Origin: Bacillota bacterium
GTDB lineage: Bacteria > Bacillota > Negativicutes > Sporomusales > Sporomusaceae
Assembly (NCBI GenBank): GCA_023388195.1
Contig: JAEWGR010000056.1
Location: 10,153 to 74,152, forward strand
Direction of reading: 5' to 3'
DNA length: 64,000 bases
Positions 7,975 through 16,143 of the stretch are shown here, in pieces (within the stretch, counting starts at the first letter, position 1; each line of letters opens with the position of its first letter). Made by a program: the position numbers and the translations under genes. Under the pieces are notes generated by a model. The model was not told the origin of the DNA. It saw only the letters and a program-made list of their open reading frames with translations, and made no database searches.

Positions 7975-8760
7975 CTAAACGATCTTGGCATCAGACAGTT
8001 TTTGAATTAATTGGGCCGCCGCCGCCCGGGCGGTATCTGCCTGAATAATTTCACCCTGAGTACGCTGTTTGGGGGTAAAGATTTTACGTACCTGGGTTGG
8101 TGAGCCTTTGAGACCGATTTTCTCGGTTTCTACTGGTACATCGTTTACCGTCCAGACAGGGATTTCTTTGCGGTTGGCTTTCATTGTGCCTTTAACAGTA
8201 GGGGTGCGGGGATCGTTAATTGATTTGACTACAGTCAGCATAACTGGAGTAGAGACCTCAATCACTTCATACCCTTCCTCCTGTTCCCGCTCCACCCGGA
8301 GATTGTTGCCGTCAACGTCAATTTTTGAGACATAGGTGACTTGTGGAATAGCAAGGTGCTCGGCAATCTCAGGACCTACCTGGGCGGTATCGCCGTCTAT
8401 GGCTTGTTTGCCGCAGAGGATGATGTCTATGTTGCCTAATTTTTTGATACCGGCAGCCAGTGTATGGCTGGTGGCCAGTGTATCGGCCCCGCCAAAGGCC
8501 CTGTCACTCAGCAAGACCGCGTCATCTGCACCCATCGCCAGGCACTCTTTAAGTGCGTCTTTGGCCTGTGGGGGTCCCATGGTAATGACGGTAACTTTGC
8601 CACCATGCTTATCTTTAAGCTGTAAAGCAGCCTCAAGGGCATTTTTGTCGAAAGGATTGACAATGCTGGGCACACCCTGGCGGATTAATGTATTGGTAAC
8701 AGGGTCAATTTTTACCTCCGTGGTATCAGGTACTTGTTTTACACAAACTACTATTTCCAT
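7975..8760 (-). CDS. etfB: electron transfer flavoprotein beta subunit
   Basis: A 261-aa protein starting MEIVVCVKQVPDT. The EtfB signature CGKQAIDGDTAQVGPEIAEHL spans roughly residues 120-140, followed by the strand PVMLTVVKSINDPR. It forms a heterodimer with EtfA and holds either AMP or, in bifurcating Etfs, a second FAD; sequence alone does not settle which. The start was chosen at 8760 because AGGAGG lies 11 bp upstream; longer in-frame extensions lack a ribosome site. A 113-bp gap separates it from bcd and holds a GC-rich imperfect hairpin, so the two halves of the operon may be processed or expressed unequally. Confidence 0.93.
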   Translation of the reverse strand: MEIVVCVKQVPDTTEVKIDPVTNTLIRQGVPSIVNPFDKNALEAALQLKDKHGGKVTVITMGPPQAKDALKECLAMGADDAVLLSDRAFGGADTLATSHTLAAGIKKLGNIDIILCGKQAIDGDTAQVGPEIAEHLAIPQVTYVSKIDVDGNNLRVEREQEEGYEVIEVSTPVMLTVVKSINDPRTPTVKGTMKANRKEIPVWTVNDVPVETEKIGLKGSPTQVRKIFTPKQRTQGEIIQADTARAAAAQLIQKLSDAKIV

Positions 8761-8873
8761 CAGACCTTTAATCCTCCTGTATAAAAATCGCGGTGCTGCA
8801 TTTTTGCATTGCCGGGGCCGGGAGAATGGCCAATTGCTGTTCTCACCGGCCGGCAAGTGCTATAAGAGTTGTA

Positions 8874-10013
8874 TTACCGCAGAACAGCACTGGAAATAAC
8901 CATGCGCTGTACTTGGTTTGTTCCTTCGTAAATCTGGGTAATTTTCGCATTACGCATAAGCCGTTCAACCGGATATTCACGGCTGTAACCATAGCCGCCA
9001 AATATCTGTACCGCATCGGTTGTTACCGCCATGGCCGCATCGGATGCATACATCTTGGCCATGGCTGCTTCTTTGGAGTAGGGCAAGCCCTTATCTTTCA
9101 GGTAGGCCGCACGATAGACAAGCAGGCGGGCGGCTTCAACCTTAGTGGCCATATCGGCCAGCATAAAGGCAATTGCCTGGTTGGTGGCGATTGGTTTGCC
9201 AAATTGTATACGTTCTTTGGAATATTTTACGGCATGGTCAAGTGCTGCCTGGGCAATGCCCAGGGCCTGGGCAGCTACACCGATGCGGCCGCCATCCAGG
9301 GTTGCCATTGCAATCTTAAAGCCGTCGCCTTCTTTGCCAAGCAGATTTTCTTTCGGAACTTTAACATCCTGAAAGACGAGCTCCATGGTAATTGAGGTAT
9401 TGATCCCCATTTTGTGTTCTTTTTTACCAAAAGTGAAGCCAGGCATGCCTTTTTCCATAATAAAAGCGGAGATTCCTTTTACCCCTTTGGTTTTGTCAGT
9501 CATGGCAAATACGACATAGGTTTCCGCTTCGCCGGCATTGGTAATAAAAATTTTGCTGCCGTTCAGCACATAATGGTCTCCCTCTAGGACGGCAATTGTT
9601 TGCTGGGCGGCGGCGTCGGTACCGGCGTTGGGCTCAGTTAAACCAAAGGCCCCCATTTTTGTACCTTCCAGCAAGGGTGCCAGGAACTTTTGTTTTTGCT
9701 CCTCATTGCCAAAGGCATAAATCGGCCAGGCACATAACGATACGGTCGCGGAGAGGGTGATGCCGATGCCGTCGTCCACCCGGGACAGTTCCTCTACGGC
9801 TAGGATATAGCTGAGCACATCGCCATCGGCGCCGCCGTACTGTTCAGGGAAGCAAATACCTGTTAACCCCATTTCCCCCATGGTATCAAAGAGCTCGCGG
9901 GAGAAAATCGATTCTTCATCACGCTCGGCAACACTAGGGGCAACCTGCTTTTCGGCAAATTCCCGCACCAGTTTTTGTGTCATCTTTTGATCTTCAGTCA
10001 GTTCAAACATCAT
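8874..10013 (-). CDS. bcd: short-chain acyl-CoA (butyryl-CoA) dehydrogenase
   Basis: A 379-aa FAD flavoenzyme of the usual family length. It shows the conserved FGLTEPNAGTDAAAQQT block (FAD and substrate contacts, about residues 120-136), GFKIAMATLDGGRIGVAAQA, and the catalytic Glu in QIYEGTNQVQR near residue 363, as in butyryl-CoA dehydrogenases. It oxidises butyryl-CoA to crotonyl-CoA, or reduces it in the reverse direction, with EtfAB as partner. AAGGGGG precedes the start; ATG-ATG gives two possible first codons. The chain length of the substrate is inferred from the neighbours (thiolase, Hbd, Etf). Confidence 0.9.
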   Translation of the reverse strand: MMFELTEDQKMTQKLVREFAEKQVAPSVAERDEESIFSRELFDTMGEMGLTGICFPEQYGGADGDVLSYILAVEELSRVDDGIGITLSATVSLCAWPIYAFGNEEQKQKFLAPLLEGTKMGAFGLTEPNAGTDAAAQQTIAVLEGDHYVLNGSKIFITNAGEAETYVVFAMTDKTKGVKGISAFIMEKGMPGFTFGKKEHKMGINTSITMELVFQDVKVPKENLLGKEGDGFKIAMATLDGGRIGVAAQALGIAQAALDHAVKYSKERIQFGKPIATNQAIAFMLADMATKVEAARLLVYRAAYLKDKGLPYSKEAAMAKMYASDAAMAVTTDAVQIFGGYGYSREYPVERLMRNAKITQIYEGTNQVQRMVISSAVLR

Positions 10014-10046
10014 AGTAATAGACCCCCTTATAAAAAATTATATATA

Positions 10047-10076
10047 CCACCTCCCTTTTGGCTAAAAGGGAGGTGG
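10047..10076 (-). promoter_or_regulatory. intercistronic hairpin between thiolase and bcd
   Basis: CCACCTCCCTTTT and its exact 13-nt complement enclose a GGCT/AGCC loop. On the minus strand the hairpin is followed by TATATATAATTTTTT, so it resembles a leaky terminator or a stabilising hairpin inside the operon. Confidence 0.65.
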
Positions 10077-10092
10077 CAGCTAATCCATGGAA

Positions 10093-11274
10093 CTAGAGCC
10101 GTTCGACGATGGTGGCAACACCTTGGCCGCCGCCGATGCACAGGGTGGCCAGGCCGAGCGTAGCCTCTCTCGCTTGCAGGGAGTGCAGCAGGGTGACAAG
10201 TATCCGGGCACCGCTGGCCCCGATCGGATGGCCAAGGGCAATCGCGCCGCCATTGACATTTACCCTGTCTTGGGGGAACCCAAGCTCTTTGCCTACGGCC
10301 AGAAACTGGGCTGCGAAAGCCTCATTGGCTTCAATTAAGTCGATGTCGCTGATGTTCAGGCCGGCTTTGGCCAGCGCTTTACGCGTTGCCGGCACCGGAC
10401 CCATGCCCATAATGGAGGGGTCAACACCGCCTGCGGCGTAGGAACGGATGCGGGCCAGCGGTTTCAGACCCAGTTCGCCGGCTTTGTCGGCAGACATGAG
10501 GACAAGAGCGGCAGCGCCGTCATTAATACCTGAGGCGTTACCGGCAGTAACGGCGCCGTCTTTTTTAAAGGCCGGCTTTAAGCCGCACAGTGATTGGGCG
10601 GTTGTGCCTGCCTTGGGATATTCGTCAGTGTCAAAAGTGGTATCGCCTTTTCTGCTTTTGATTACTACCGGGCATATTTCCTGTTTAAAAGCGCCGGACT
10701 CAATAGCTTTGAGGGCCTTGGCCTGAGACTCGTAGGCCAGCCGGTCCTGGTCTTCTCTGCTGATATTATATTGAGCCGATACATTTTCGGCGGTAATGCC
10801 CATATGATAATCGTTAAAAGCACACCAAAGACCATCGTGGATCATGACATCGGTAAGCTTGCCATGGCCCATACGGTAGCCCCAGCGGGCTTTGCTGTCC
10901 AGGAGATAAGGCGCCTGGGACATATTCTCCATACCGCCGGCTACTACGATATCGGCGTCGCCGGTCATGATCGCCTGCGCTGCCAGATTTACTGTTTTCA
11001 GGCCGGAGCCGCAAACCTTATTTACAGTATAAGAAGGAACCTCTACCGGCAGGCCGGCTTTTATGGCTGCCTGACGGGCAGGATTTTGCCCAAGGCCAGC
11101 CTGGAGTACATTGCCGAAAATGACCTCGTCGACAGCTTCTTTATTGATGCCGGCTTTCTCAACTGCGGCCTTAATGATTAAAGCACCAAGGTCTGTCGCG
11201 GCTACCGAAGCCAGGGAGCCGTTAAAATTGCCAATGGCTGTACGCATTGCGCTGACGATTACTACTTCTTTCAT
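10093..11274 (-). CDS. thlA: acetyl-CoA acetyltransferase (thiolase)
   Basis: A 393-aa thiolase. The acyl-accepting Cys is C88 in NKVCGSGLK, the His lies in GGAIALGHPIGASG (about 349) and the second Cys in TLCIGGGQG (about 379). It condenses two acetyl-CoA to acetoacetyl-CoA, or cleaves acetoacetyl-CoA in the catabolic direction. The start MKEVVIV was chosen because an upstream in-frame ATG overlaps the AAAGGATGG ribosome site itself. It lies 34 bp downstream of the CoA-transferase in the same sigma54-driven operon. Confidence 0.93.
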   Translation of the reverse strand: MKEVVIVSAMRTAIGNFNGSLASVAATDLGALIIKAAVEKAGINKEAVDEVIFGNVLQAGLGQNPARQAAIKAGLPVEVPSYTVNKVCGSGLKTVNLAAQAIMTGDADIVVAGGMENMSQAPYLLDSKARWGYRMGHGKLTDVMIHDGLWCAFNDYHMGITAENVSAQYNISREDQDRLAYESQAKALKAIESGAFKQEICPVVIKSRKGDTTFDTDEYPKAGTTAQSLCGLKPAFKKDGAVTAGNASGINDGAAALVLMSADKAGELGLKPLARIRSYAAGGVDPSIMGMGPVPATRKALAKAGLNISDIDLIEANEAFAAQFLAVGKELGFPQDRVNVNGGAIALGHPIGASGARILVTLLHSLQAREATLGLATLCIGGGQGVATIVERL

Positions 11275-11308
11275 GGAATGCACCATCCTTTAGTGAGTAT
11301 TGATTGAT

Positions 11309-12865
11309 TTATACCTGTTTACCCAGGCCCATGGGCGTTGCGCGGAAGATGCGTTCGTCCATGAGTTTCAGGTCAGAAGCGATAATTGGCTTGAATTCCA
11401 TGTGAGCCAGAATATCTTGTTCCAGATCAACACCGGGAGCAATTTCAATAAGTGTCATACCGGCGGCAGTCAGTTCGAAAACGGCTCTCTCCGTGATGTA
11501 CATGACAGGTTGTTTTACCTTTTGGGCATACTGGCCGCTGAAGGTAATCTGCTCCACCTGCTCCAGAAACTTTTTAGCTTTGCCTTCATTCAGAATCGTC
11601 AACTTGCCGTCGGCAACCTGTACTTTGAGACCGCCGGCGGTAAAGGTACCGCAGAAGAAGACCCGTTTGGCATTTTGGGTAATGTTGATAAAGCCGCCGC
11701 AGCCAGCAACCCGGCCTTTGAACTTACTGACATTGATATTGCCTTGTTTGTCGGTTTCAGCCAGTCCCAAAAAGGCGAGGTCAAGGCCGCCACCATCATA
11801 AAAGTCGAATTGATAGGGCTGGTCCAGAATGGCTTCGGCATTGGTAGCCGCACCAAAACTCTGGCCACCGGCAGGTACGCCGCCAACAGGCCCGGCCTCG
11901 ACCGTCAGGGTCAGCGTGTCACCAATGCCTTCCTCGTTGGCCACAAGGGCTACTCCTTCCGGCACGCCGATTCCCAGGTTCACTTTGGCATCAGGGATTA
12001 ATTCCAATGCGGCCCGTCTGGCAATTACCTTCCGTTCATCCAGCGGTAATGGCGCTATGGCAGACAGGGAAACACGAATCTCGCCCGAATAGGCGGGATT
12101 ATATTGCTCGCCGAAGGTTTGCATATGCAAGGCGGGTGATTCGGCAACCACAATATAGTCAACGCTGATACCGGGGATTTTAACATTCATGGGTTTTAGA
12201 CTGCCGTTAGCTACAAGCCGCTCAACCTGGACAATGACAATGCCGCCGGCACTTTTGACAGCCTGAGCAATCGATAATTGCTCCAAAGAAACTGCCTCAT
12301 GCTCAATGGTAATATTGCCACGTTCGTCGGCGCTGGTGCCGCGGAGGAGTGCCACATCTACCGGGAAAGGTTTATACCATAACCATTCCTCACCACCCAG
12401 TTCGATGACTTCAACCAGATCCTCGCTGGTTACATTGTTGATTTTACCGCCATCAACCCGGGGATCAACAAATGTATTCAGGCCAACCTTGGTAATGACA
12501 CCAGGCTTCCGGCCGGCTAAATTACGAAACCAGTGGGTAAGTGTTCCCTGGGGGAAGTTATAGGCTTCTATCTTATCCTCAACAGCCAGCTTGCCCAGTT
12601 TGGGGGCCAGATTCCAGTGGCCGCCGACTGCTCTTTTCACCATGCCTTCTGATCCGAAGTGATTCAGGCCACGGTCTTTGCCATCGCCCTGACCGGCACA
12701 GTAGATTAAGGTTAAGTTTCTGGGAGCACCCTCGCTGATAAAGCGCTCTTCCAATGCAGCCGTCAACGCTTCCGGATGACCGTTGCCGACAAAACCGCTG
12801 GTTGCAACAGTTTGGCCGTTCTGTATAAGTTTGGCTGCGTTCTGTGCGCTGATTACTTTTGCCAA
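11309..12865 (-). CDS. acyl-CoA:carboxylate CoA-transferase (Pct/YdiF-like, fused alpha-beta)
   Basis: A 518-aa family I CoA-transferase with both halves in one chain, as in propionate CoA-transferase (about 517-524 aa). The alpha half has GQTVATSGFVGNGHPE and the CAGQGDGKDRGLNHFG segment. The beta half has VNLGIGVPEGV and the catalytic Glu in TVEAGPVGGVP. It would activate butyrate, 3-hydroxybutyrate or acetoacetate using acetyl-CoA. TTG at 12865 is preferred because AAGGAG sits 10 nt upstream. It is the first gene of the operon; its sigma54 promoter is about 45 bp upstream. Exact substrates cannot be read from the sequence. Confidence 0.88.
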   Translation of the reverse strand: MAKVISAQNAAKLIQNGQTVATSGFVGNGHPEALTAALEERFISEGAPRNLTLIYCAGQGDGKDRGLNHFGSEGMVKRAVGGHWNLAPKLGKLAVEDKIEAYNFPQGTLTHWFRNLAGRKPGVITKVGLNTFVDPRVDGGKINNVTSEDLVEVIELGGEEWLWYKPFPVDVALLRGTSADERGNITIEHEAVSLEQLSIAQAVKSAGGIVIVQVERLVANGSLKPMNVKIPGISVDYIVVAESPALHMQTFGEQYNPAYSGEIRVSLSAIAPLPLDERKVIARRAALELIPDAKVNLGIGVPEGVALVANEEGIGDTLTLTVEAGPVGGVPAGGQSFGAATNAEAILDQPYQFDFYDGGGLDLAFLGLAETDKQGNINVSKFKGRVAGCGGFINITQNAKRVFFCGTFTAGGLKVQVADGKLTILNEGKAKKFLEQVEQITFSGQYAQKVKQPVMYITERAVFELTAAGMTLIEIAPGVDLEQDILAHMEFKPIIASDLKLMDERIFRATPMGLGKQV

Positions 12866-12907
12866 TATGCTCACTCTCCTTGTGAAATATCTCTCGAAAC
12901 TCTTTAT

Positions 12908-12924
12908 TGCAAGGACCATGCCAA
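12908..12924 (-). promoter_or_regulatory. sigma54 (-24/-12) promoter of the C4 operon
   Basis: The minus strand reads TTGGCATGGTCCTTGCA, one mismatch from YTGGCACGRNNNTTGCW. The -12 GC lies about 45 bp before the CoA-transferase start, giving a leader of about 30 nt. Confidence 0.85.
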
Positions 12925-13077
12925 TCGGTTTGATTAGTCAGATGAAAGATTAAATAAAGCTGTTTTAACAGAGTGTGATCAAGTCGCGGCCCGGTGATTG
13001 TCTTCTGCCTGGGCACCAACCGGACGCAGCTGCTGTGGCAATCCCATTTGGTGACAGGCAATTTTGCTCAGGGTATT

Positions 13078-13101
13078 ATGTGTTTACACTTTTAAACACA
13101 T
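13078..13101. promoter_or_regulatory. inverted repeat, candidate activator site
   Basis: ATGTGTTTA (13078-13086) and TAAACACAT (13093-13101) form a perfect 9-bp inverted repeat with a 6-bp spacer, 154-194 bp upstream of the sigma54 promoter, in the range usual for enhancer-binding-protein sites. The TGTTTAC core recurs in the inverted repeat at 14987-14996 and its flank. Confidence 0.5.
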
Positions 13102-13157
13102 GCGTCTAAATTCTTATACACTTTCCCTAGCGGCGGATAAGTTATTGCTAATAAAAA

Positions 13158-13182
13158 ACCTGTGTTGTTTTTCAACACAGGT
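13158..13182 (-). terminator. rho-independent terminator of the GntP permease
   Basis: ACCTGTGTTG pairs with CAACACAGGT over a TTTTT/AAAAA loop. Read on the minus strand, TTTTTTATT follows. The intergenic repeat copy at 13196-13300 lies between the permease stop codon and this terminator. Confidence 0.85.
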
Positions 13183-13195
13183 ATTTTACTTGGTC

Positions 13196-13300
13196 TACCA
13201 GAATTTGCAACAAATTCTGTGGACATAAGAACGGCTATACACTAAAGGGCAGAGCCAGTTTCGGCCATCGCCCTTTAGATCCTGGCACAAGCCAAGTCTT
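13196..13300 (+). repeat. dispersed intergenic element, copy A
   Basis: It begins TACCAGAATTTGCAACAAAT (a CAGAATTTG/CAAATTCTG hairpin), continues with TGTGGACATAAGAACG, then a CTAAAGGGC...GCCCTTTAG stem, and ends GGCACAAGCCAAGTCTT. It shares its 5' module with copies B and D2 and its 3' module with C1, C2, D1, D2 and E. It is in + orientation although the flanking genes are on the minus strand. Confidence 0.7.
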
Positions 13301-13317
13301 AGCTTGCAGTGAACAAA

Positions 13318-14718
13318 TTATAGGATTCCGGTCATGGTATGGAGGAGAATAATTACGAATACCATGAGGGTTTTAAGGCAGGTTAGGACAAAAATATCGC
13401 CATAAGAGTCTTTGTGGGTTAAACCGCAGACTGCCAGTAAGGTAATAACTGCGCCGTTATGGGGCAGCGTATCCATGCCGCCTGAGGCCATAGAGGCTAC
13501 CCGGTGCAATATTTCCGGCGACATACCGATAGAGTTTGCCCAGGCCAGCCAGTCCTTGGCCATCAGATCTAAAGCAATAGACATACCGCCTGAGGCCGAG
13601 CCGGTAACGCCGGCGAGGATATTGACTGTCACCGCTTCCGATACCAAGGGAGAACCGCCCACTTTGATGCTCATTAACGCACTGGAGATGGATTTGAAGC
13701 CGGTAAGGGAAGCGATAACGTTGCCATAACCTACTTCCGAGGCAGTATTCATGATTGCCAGGAGTGAGCCAACGGCACCGGCATTAAGCGATTTGGCCAG
13801 CATACCGGTTGAACCAAGGTTTTTATAGCCTAACACAATAGCGAGGCCAATACCGGTAACCAGGGCAATAATCAAAGACCAGATGCTAATGACATTACTG
13901 ACAGCGGCAGCGGTCATCGGCAGTTTCATGGCTTTAAAAGGTTCGAGGATTGCCGGATCCCAAGTAAACATACGGGTCATGGCGAAATTAACGATCAGGA
14001 CGGCGAGTAATGGCAAAATAGCCAGCTGCCAGGACGGAAGCGAGGTGTCGTTTTTAATTTCCGGTTCGTTAATGGTATGTTTACCATAGCCTTCGCCGGC
14101 CGCCGCCGCGCTCCGCCGCCGATGCTCCAGCCATAAAATGCCTAAGGATAAAATAGCTGTGCCGCCTAATAGACCCAGAATAGGAGCAGCATAGATGTTG
14201 GTACCGAAAAAGTTAGTGGGAATTAGGTTTTGTATTTGGGGTGTGCCGGGAATACAGTCCATCGTGGCCGTAAATGCACCGAGGGCTATAGTCGCAGGCA
14301 GCAGCCTTTTGGGGATATCGGCCTGTTTAAATAACGACGACGCAAAAGGATAGATGGCAAAAACAACCACAAACAGGCTTACGCCGCCATAGGTAAGTAC
14401 GCAGCCGGCCAGAACAATCGACAAAATAGCCCGATCCTTGCCTAAGCTTTTAATAATGGCTTGGGCAATACCTTTAGCCAGGCCCGTATCTTCCATCAAT
14501 TTTCCAAAAACGGCTCCAAGTAAGAATACCGGGAAAAATGATTTAATATACGTAACTGCTTTGGCCATAAACAGCTCGGTGTAGGCTGGCATGAGCGAAA
14601 GCCCGGATAATGAGGCAGCCAGTAACGCAAATACCGGTGCGAATAAAATTACTGAAAAACCACGGTAGGCAAAGAACATAAGTAAAAATAAACTAAGGAG
14701 AATTCCGATTACTTCCAT
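13318..14718 (-). CDS. GntP-family permease, probable 3-hydroxybutyrate or short-chain hydroxyacid importer
   Basis: A 466-aa polytopic membrane protein with about 12-14 hydrophobic segments. The GntP family signs are the early FFPVFLLGAVFGKLMEDTG segment, the ATMDCIPGTPQIQN loop around residue 155 and the C-terminal HRVASMASGGMDTLPHNGAV. GntP proteins are proton symporters for gluconate and related hydroxyacids. In Bacillus subtilis, yxjC of this family lies with scoAB CoA-transferase and a 3-hydroxybutyrate dehydrogenase, a context like this one; substrate assignment is by that analogy. It is transcribed from a perfect sigma54 promoter about 100 bp upstream, and TAGGAGG precedes the ATG. 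Confidence 0.85.
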   Translation of the reverse strand: MEVIGILLSLFLLMFFAYRGFSVILFAPVFALLAASLSGLSLMPAYTELFMAKAVTYIKSFFPVFLLGAVFGKLMEDTGLAKGIAQAIIKSLGKDRAILSIVLAGCVLTYGGVSLFVVVFAIYPFASSLFKQADIPKRLLPATIALGAFTATMDCIPGTPQIQNLIPTNFFGTNIYAAPILGLLGGTAILSLGILWLEHRRRSAAAAGEGYGKHTINEPEIKNDTSLPSWQLAILPLLAVLIVNFAMTRMFTWDPAILEPFKAMKLPMTAAAVSNVISIWSLIIALVTGIGLAIVLGYKNLGSTGMLAKSLNAGAVGSLLAIMNTASEVGYGNVIASLTGFKSISSALMSIKVGGSPLVSEAVTVNILAGVTGSASGGMSIALDLMAKDWLAWANSIGMSPEILHRVASMASGGMDTLPHNGAVITLLAVCGLTHKDSYGDIFVLTCLKTLMVFVIILLHTMTGIL

Positions 14719-14820
14719 TTAATTACCTCCTAAAAGATATTAGCATGTTTGGTAATGATCAGGTGTTTATTGCTGGGACAACCTCCTCCTTACATAGTGC
14801 GCAATTCAGATAAATTTATA

Positions 14821-14837
14821 AGCAAGTATCGTGCCAA
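14821..14837 (-). promoter_or_regulatory. sigma54 promoter of the GntP permease
   Basis: The minus strand reads TTGGCACGATACTTGCT, a full match to YTGGCACGRNNNTTGCW. The leader to the start codon would be about 90 nt. Confidence 0.9.
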
Positions 14838-14900
14838 TAAACATTCTTTTCCGCAGGGAGGGGTAAAATCATTATTTTCTGTCTTCTGAATGCGGATTTG

Positions 14901-14996
14901 ACACCCGAACGACAGTGACGGGTGTTCATATTAATAGACAGTGTGTGTATGAACTGCGACATATATACATAGTTTTGCCTGTAAACATATGTCGCA
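14901..14996. promoter_or_regulatory. cluster of inverted repeats between divergent sigma54 promoters
   Basis: Three perfect inverted repeats follow one another: ACACCCG/CGGGTGT (14901-14925), GTTCATA/TATGAAC (14924-14954) and TGCGACATAT/ATATGTCGCA (14955-14996). The last is centred at about 14975, some 138 bp from the minus-strand sigma54 promoter and 143 bp from the plus-strand one. This fits a shared enhancer for the PAS-AAA+ activator encoded nearby. The rest of the 14719-15207 gap shows no gene. Confidence 0.55.
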
Positions 14997-15117
14997 CTTG
15001 CTTGCCTGGTCAGAAAGTATTTGATCATGAGTAGGAACGATCAATAGCTCGTCTGCCTTAAAGCAGTAGAATACTGCAGGAAATTTCTCGCAAACCAGTA
15101 ATTTTTTCCACAGGATA

Positions 15118-15134
15118 TTGGCATGGTTTTTGCA
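15118..15134 (+). promoter_or_regulatory. sigma54 promoter of the short-chain dehydrogenase
   Basis: TTGGCATGGTTTTTGCA matches the sigma54 consensus with one mismatch, about 75 bp before the start codon at 15208. Confidence 0.85.
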
Positions 15135-15207
15135 ACATACTTACATTGAACATGGCAACTGCTTGCATTATTACTCAATATTGTTTTTAATAGGGAGGTA
15201 TTTTTCG

Positions 15208-15948
15208 ATGAAGGGTTTAAAGAACAAGGTTGTAATTATTACCGGGGCTGCGGCTGGCATCGGCAAGGCAACTGCGCTGCGGTTTGCTGAAGAGGGTGCA
15301 AATATCGTAATTGCCGATTATGCTGACGGCTCAGCCGCTGTGCAAGAGGTGGCTGCTAAAGGTGTGCAGGCTATCTACGTCCAGGTTAATGTTACTGATC
15401 CGGAAAGTGTTAAGGCTATGGTAGCTAAAACAATAGAGGTTTTCGGCAAGGTAGATGTTTTAATTAATAACGCCGGTATAACCAAAGACGCCATGATGAA
15501 AAAGATGACGAAAGATGCCTGGGATTCAGTGATTAATGTTAATCTGACCGGTGTTTTTAACTGCACCTCGGCGGTACTGCCACAGATGCTTGAGCAAAAA
15601 GCCGGCGTGGTGCTGACGACCTCTTCGGTAGTCGGCCTGTACGGCAACCTCGGCCAAACCAATTATGCTGCTGCTAAGTGGGGGGTAATTGGTATGACTA
15701 AGTCCTGGGCCAAGGAGATGGCCCGTAACGGTCTGCGGTTTAACTGCGTGGCCCCTGGTTTCATTGCCACTGAAATGGTCAAGAAGATCCCTGAACAGGT
15801 TCTTAACGAAAAAATATTGATTAAAGTTCCTGCCGGACGGTTGGGTGAGCCGGAAGAGATTGCTGCAGCCTTTGCTTTTCTCGCATCTGATGATGCTAAG
15901 TTCATTAATGGCGCAGTCCTTAGTGTCGATGGTGCTTGTACGCTGTAA
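15208..15948 (+). CDS. short-chain dehydrogenase, 3-hydroxybutyrate dehydrogenase or acetoacetyl-CoA reductase type (FabG-like)
   Basis: A 246-aa classical SDR: TGAAAGIG at 12-19, NNAG at 87-90, catalytic S140, Y153 and K157 (YAAAK), and a C-terminal FINGAVLSVDG. D37 at the end of beta strand 2 suggests NAD(H) rather than NADP(H) preference, which favours a catabolic dehydrogenase over FabG of fatty acid synthesis. The AGGGAGGT site at 15192 fixes the start; a longer in-frame reading would begin upstream of the promoter's own transcript start. Its sigma54 promoter and position opposite the GntP permease tie it to C4 hydroxyacid use. Substrate is inferred: (R)-3-hydroxybutyrate or its CoA ester. 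Confidence 0.8.
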   Translation: MKGLKNKVVIITGAAAGIGKATALRFAEEGANIVIADYADGSAAVQEVAAKGVQAIYVQVNVTDPESVKAMVAKTIEVFGKVDVLINNAGITKDAMMKKMTKDAWDSVINVNLTGVFNCTSAVLPQMLEQKAGVVLTTSSVVGLYGNLGQTNYAAAKWGVIGMTKSWAKEMARNGLRFNCVAPGFIATEMVKKIPEQVLNEKILIKVPAGRLGEPEEIAAAFAFLASDDAKFINGAVLSVDGACTL

Positions 15949-15970
15949 TAAATATTTGCTGGTTATTTTA

Positions 15971-16016
15971 AAAATGATAACGCGGAGTATACTAACTCCG
16001 CGTTATCATTTTTCTT
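15971..16016 (+). terminator. terminator of the short-chain dehydrogenase
   Basis: GATAACGCGGAGT pairs with ACTCCGCGTTATC (flanked by further A/T pairs) and is followed by ATTTTTCTTTT. Confidence 0.9.
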
Positions 16017-16143
16017 TTATTATTATGAAGACTTTTTTTGTAGACACTAACAGGAGCCCCGTTTTATAATTGTTTTGACAGACGAATTGTTGCAAGCTAA
16101 GTTGGCTGTATTTTTAGACATTATTTACAGGAGGTCCCGAAGA

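Noticed and set aside
12579..13061. 160-codon minus-strand frame over the CoA-transferase start
   Set aside because: It runs out of frame across the 5' end of a well-supported CoA-transferase gene and its promoter, with no recognisable domain.
14816..15028. 70-codon minus-strand frame in the divergent sigma54 region
   Set aside because: It overlaps the sigma54 promoter and inverted repeats, lacks a ribosome site and shows no family features.
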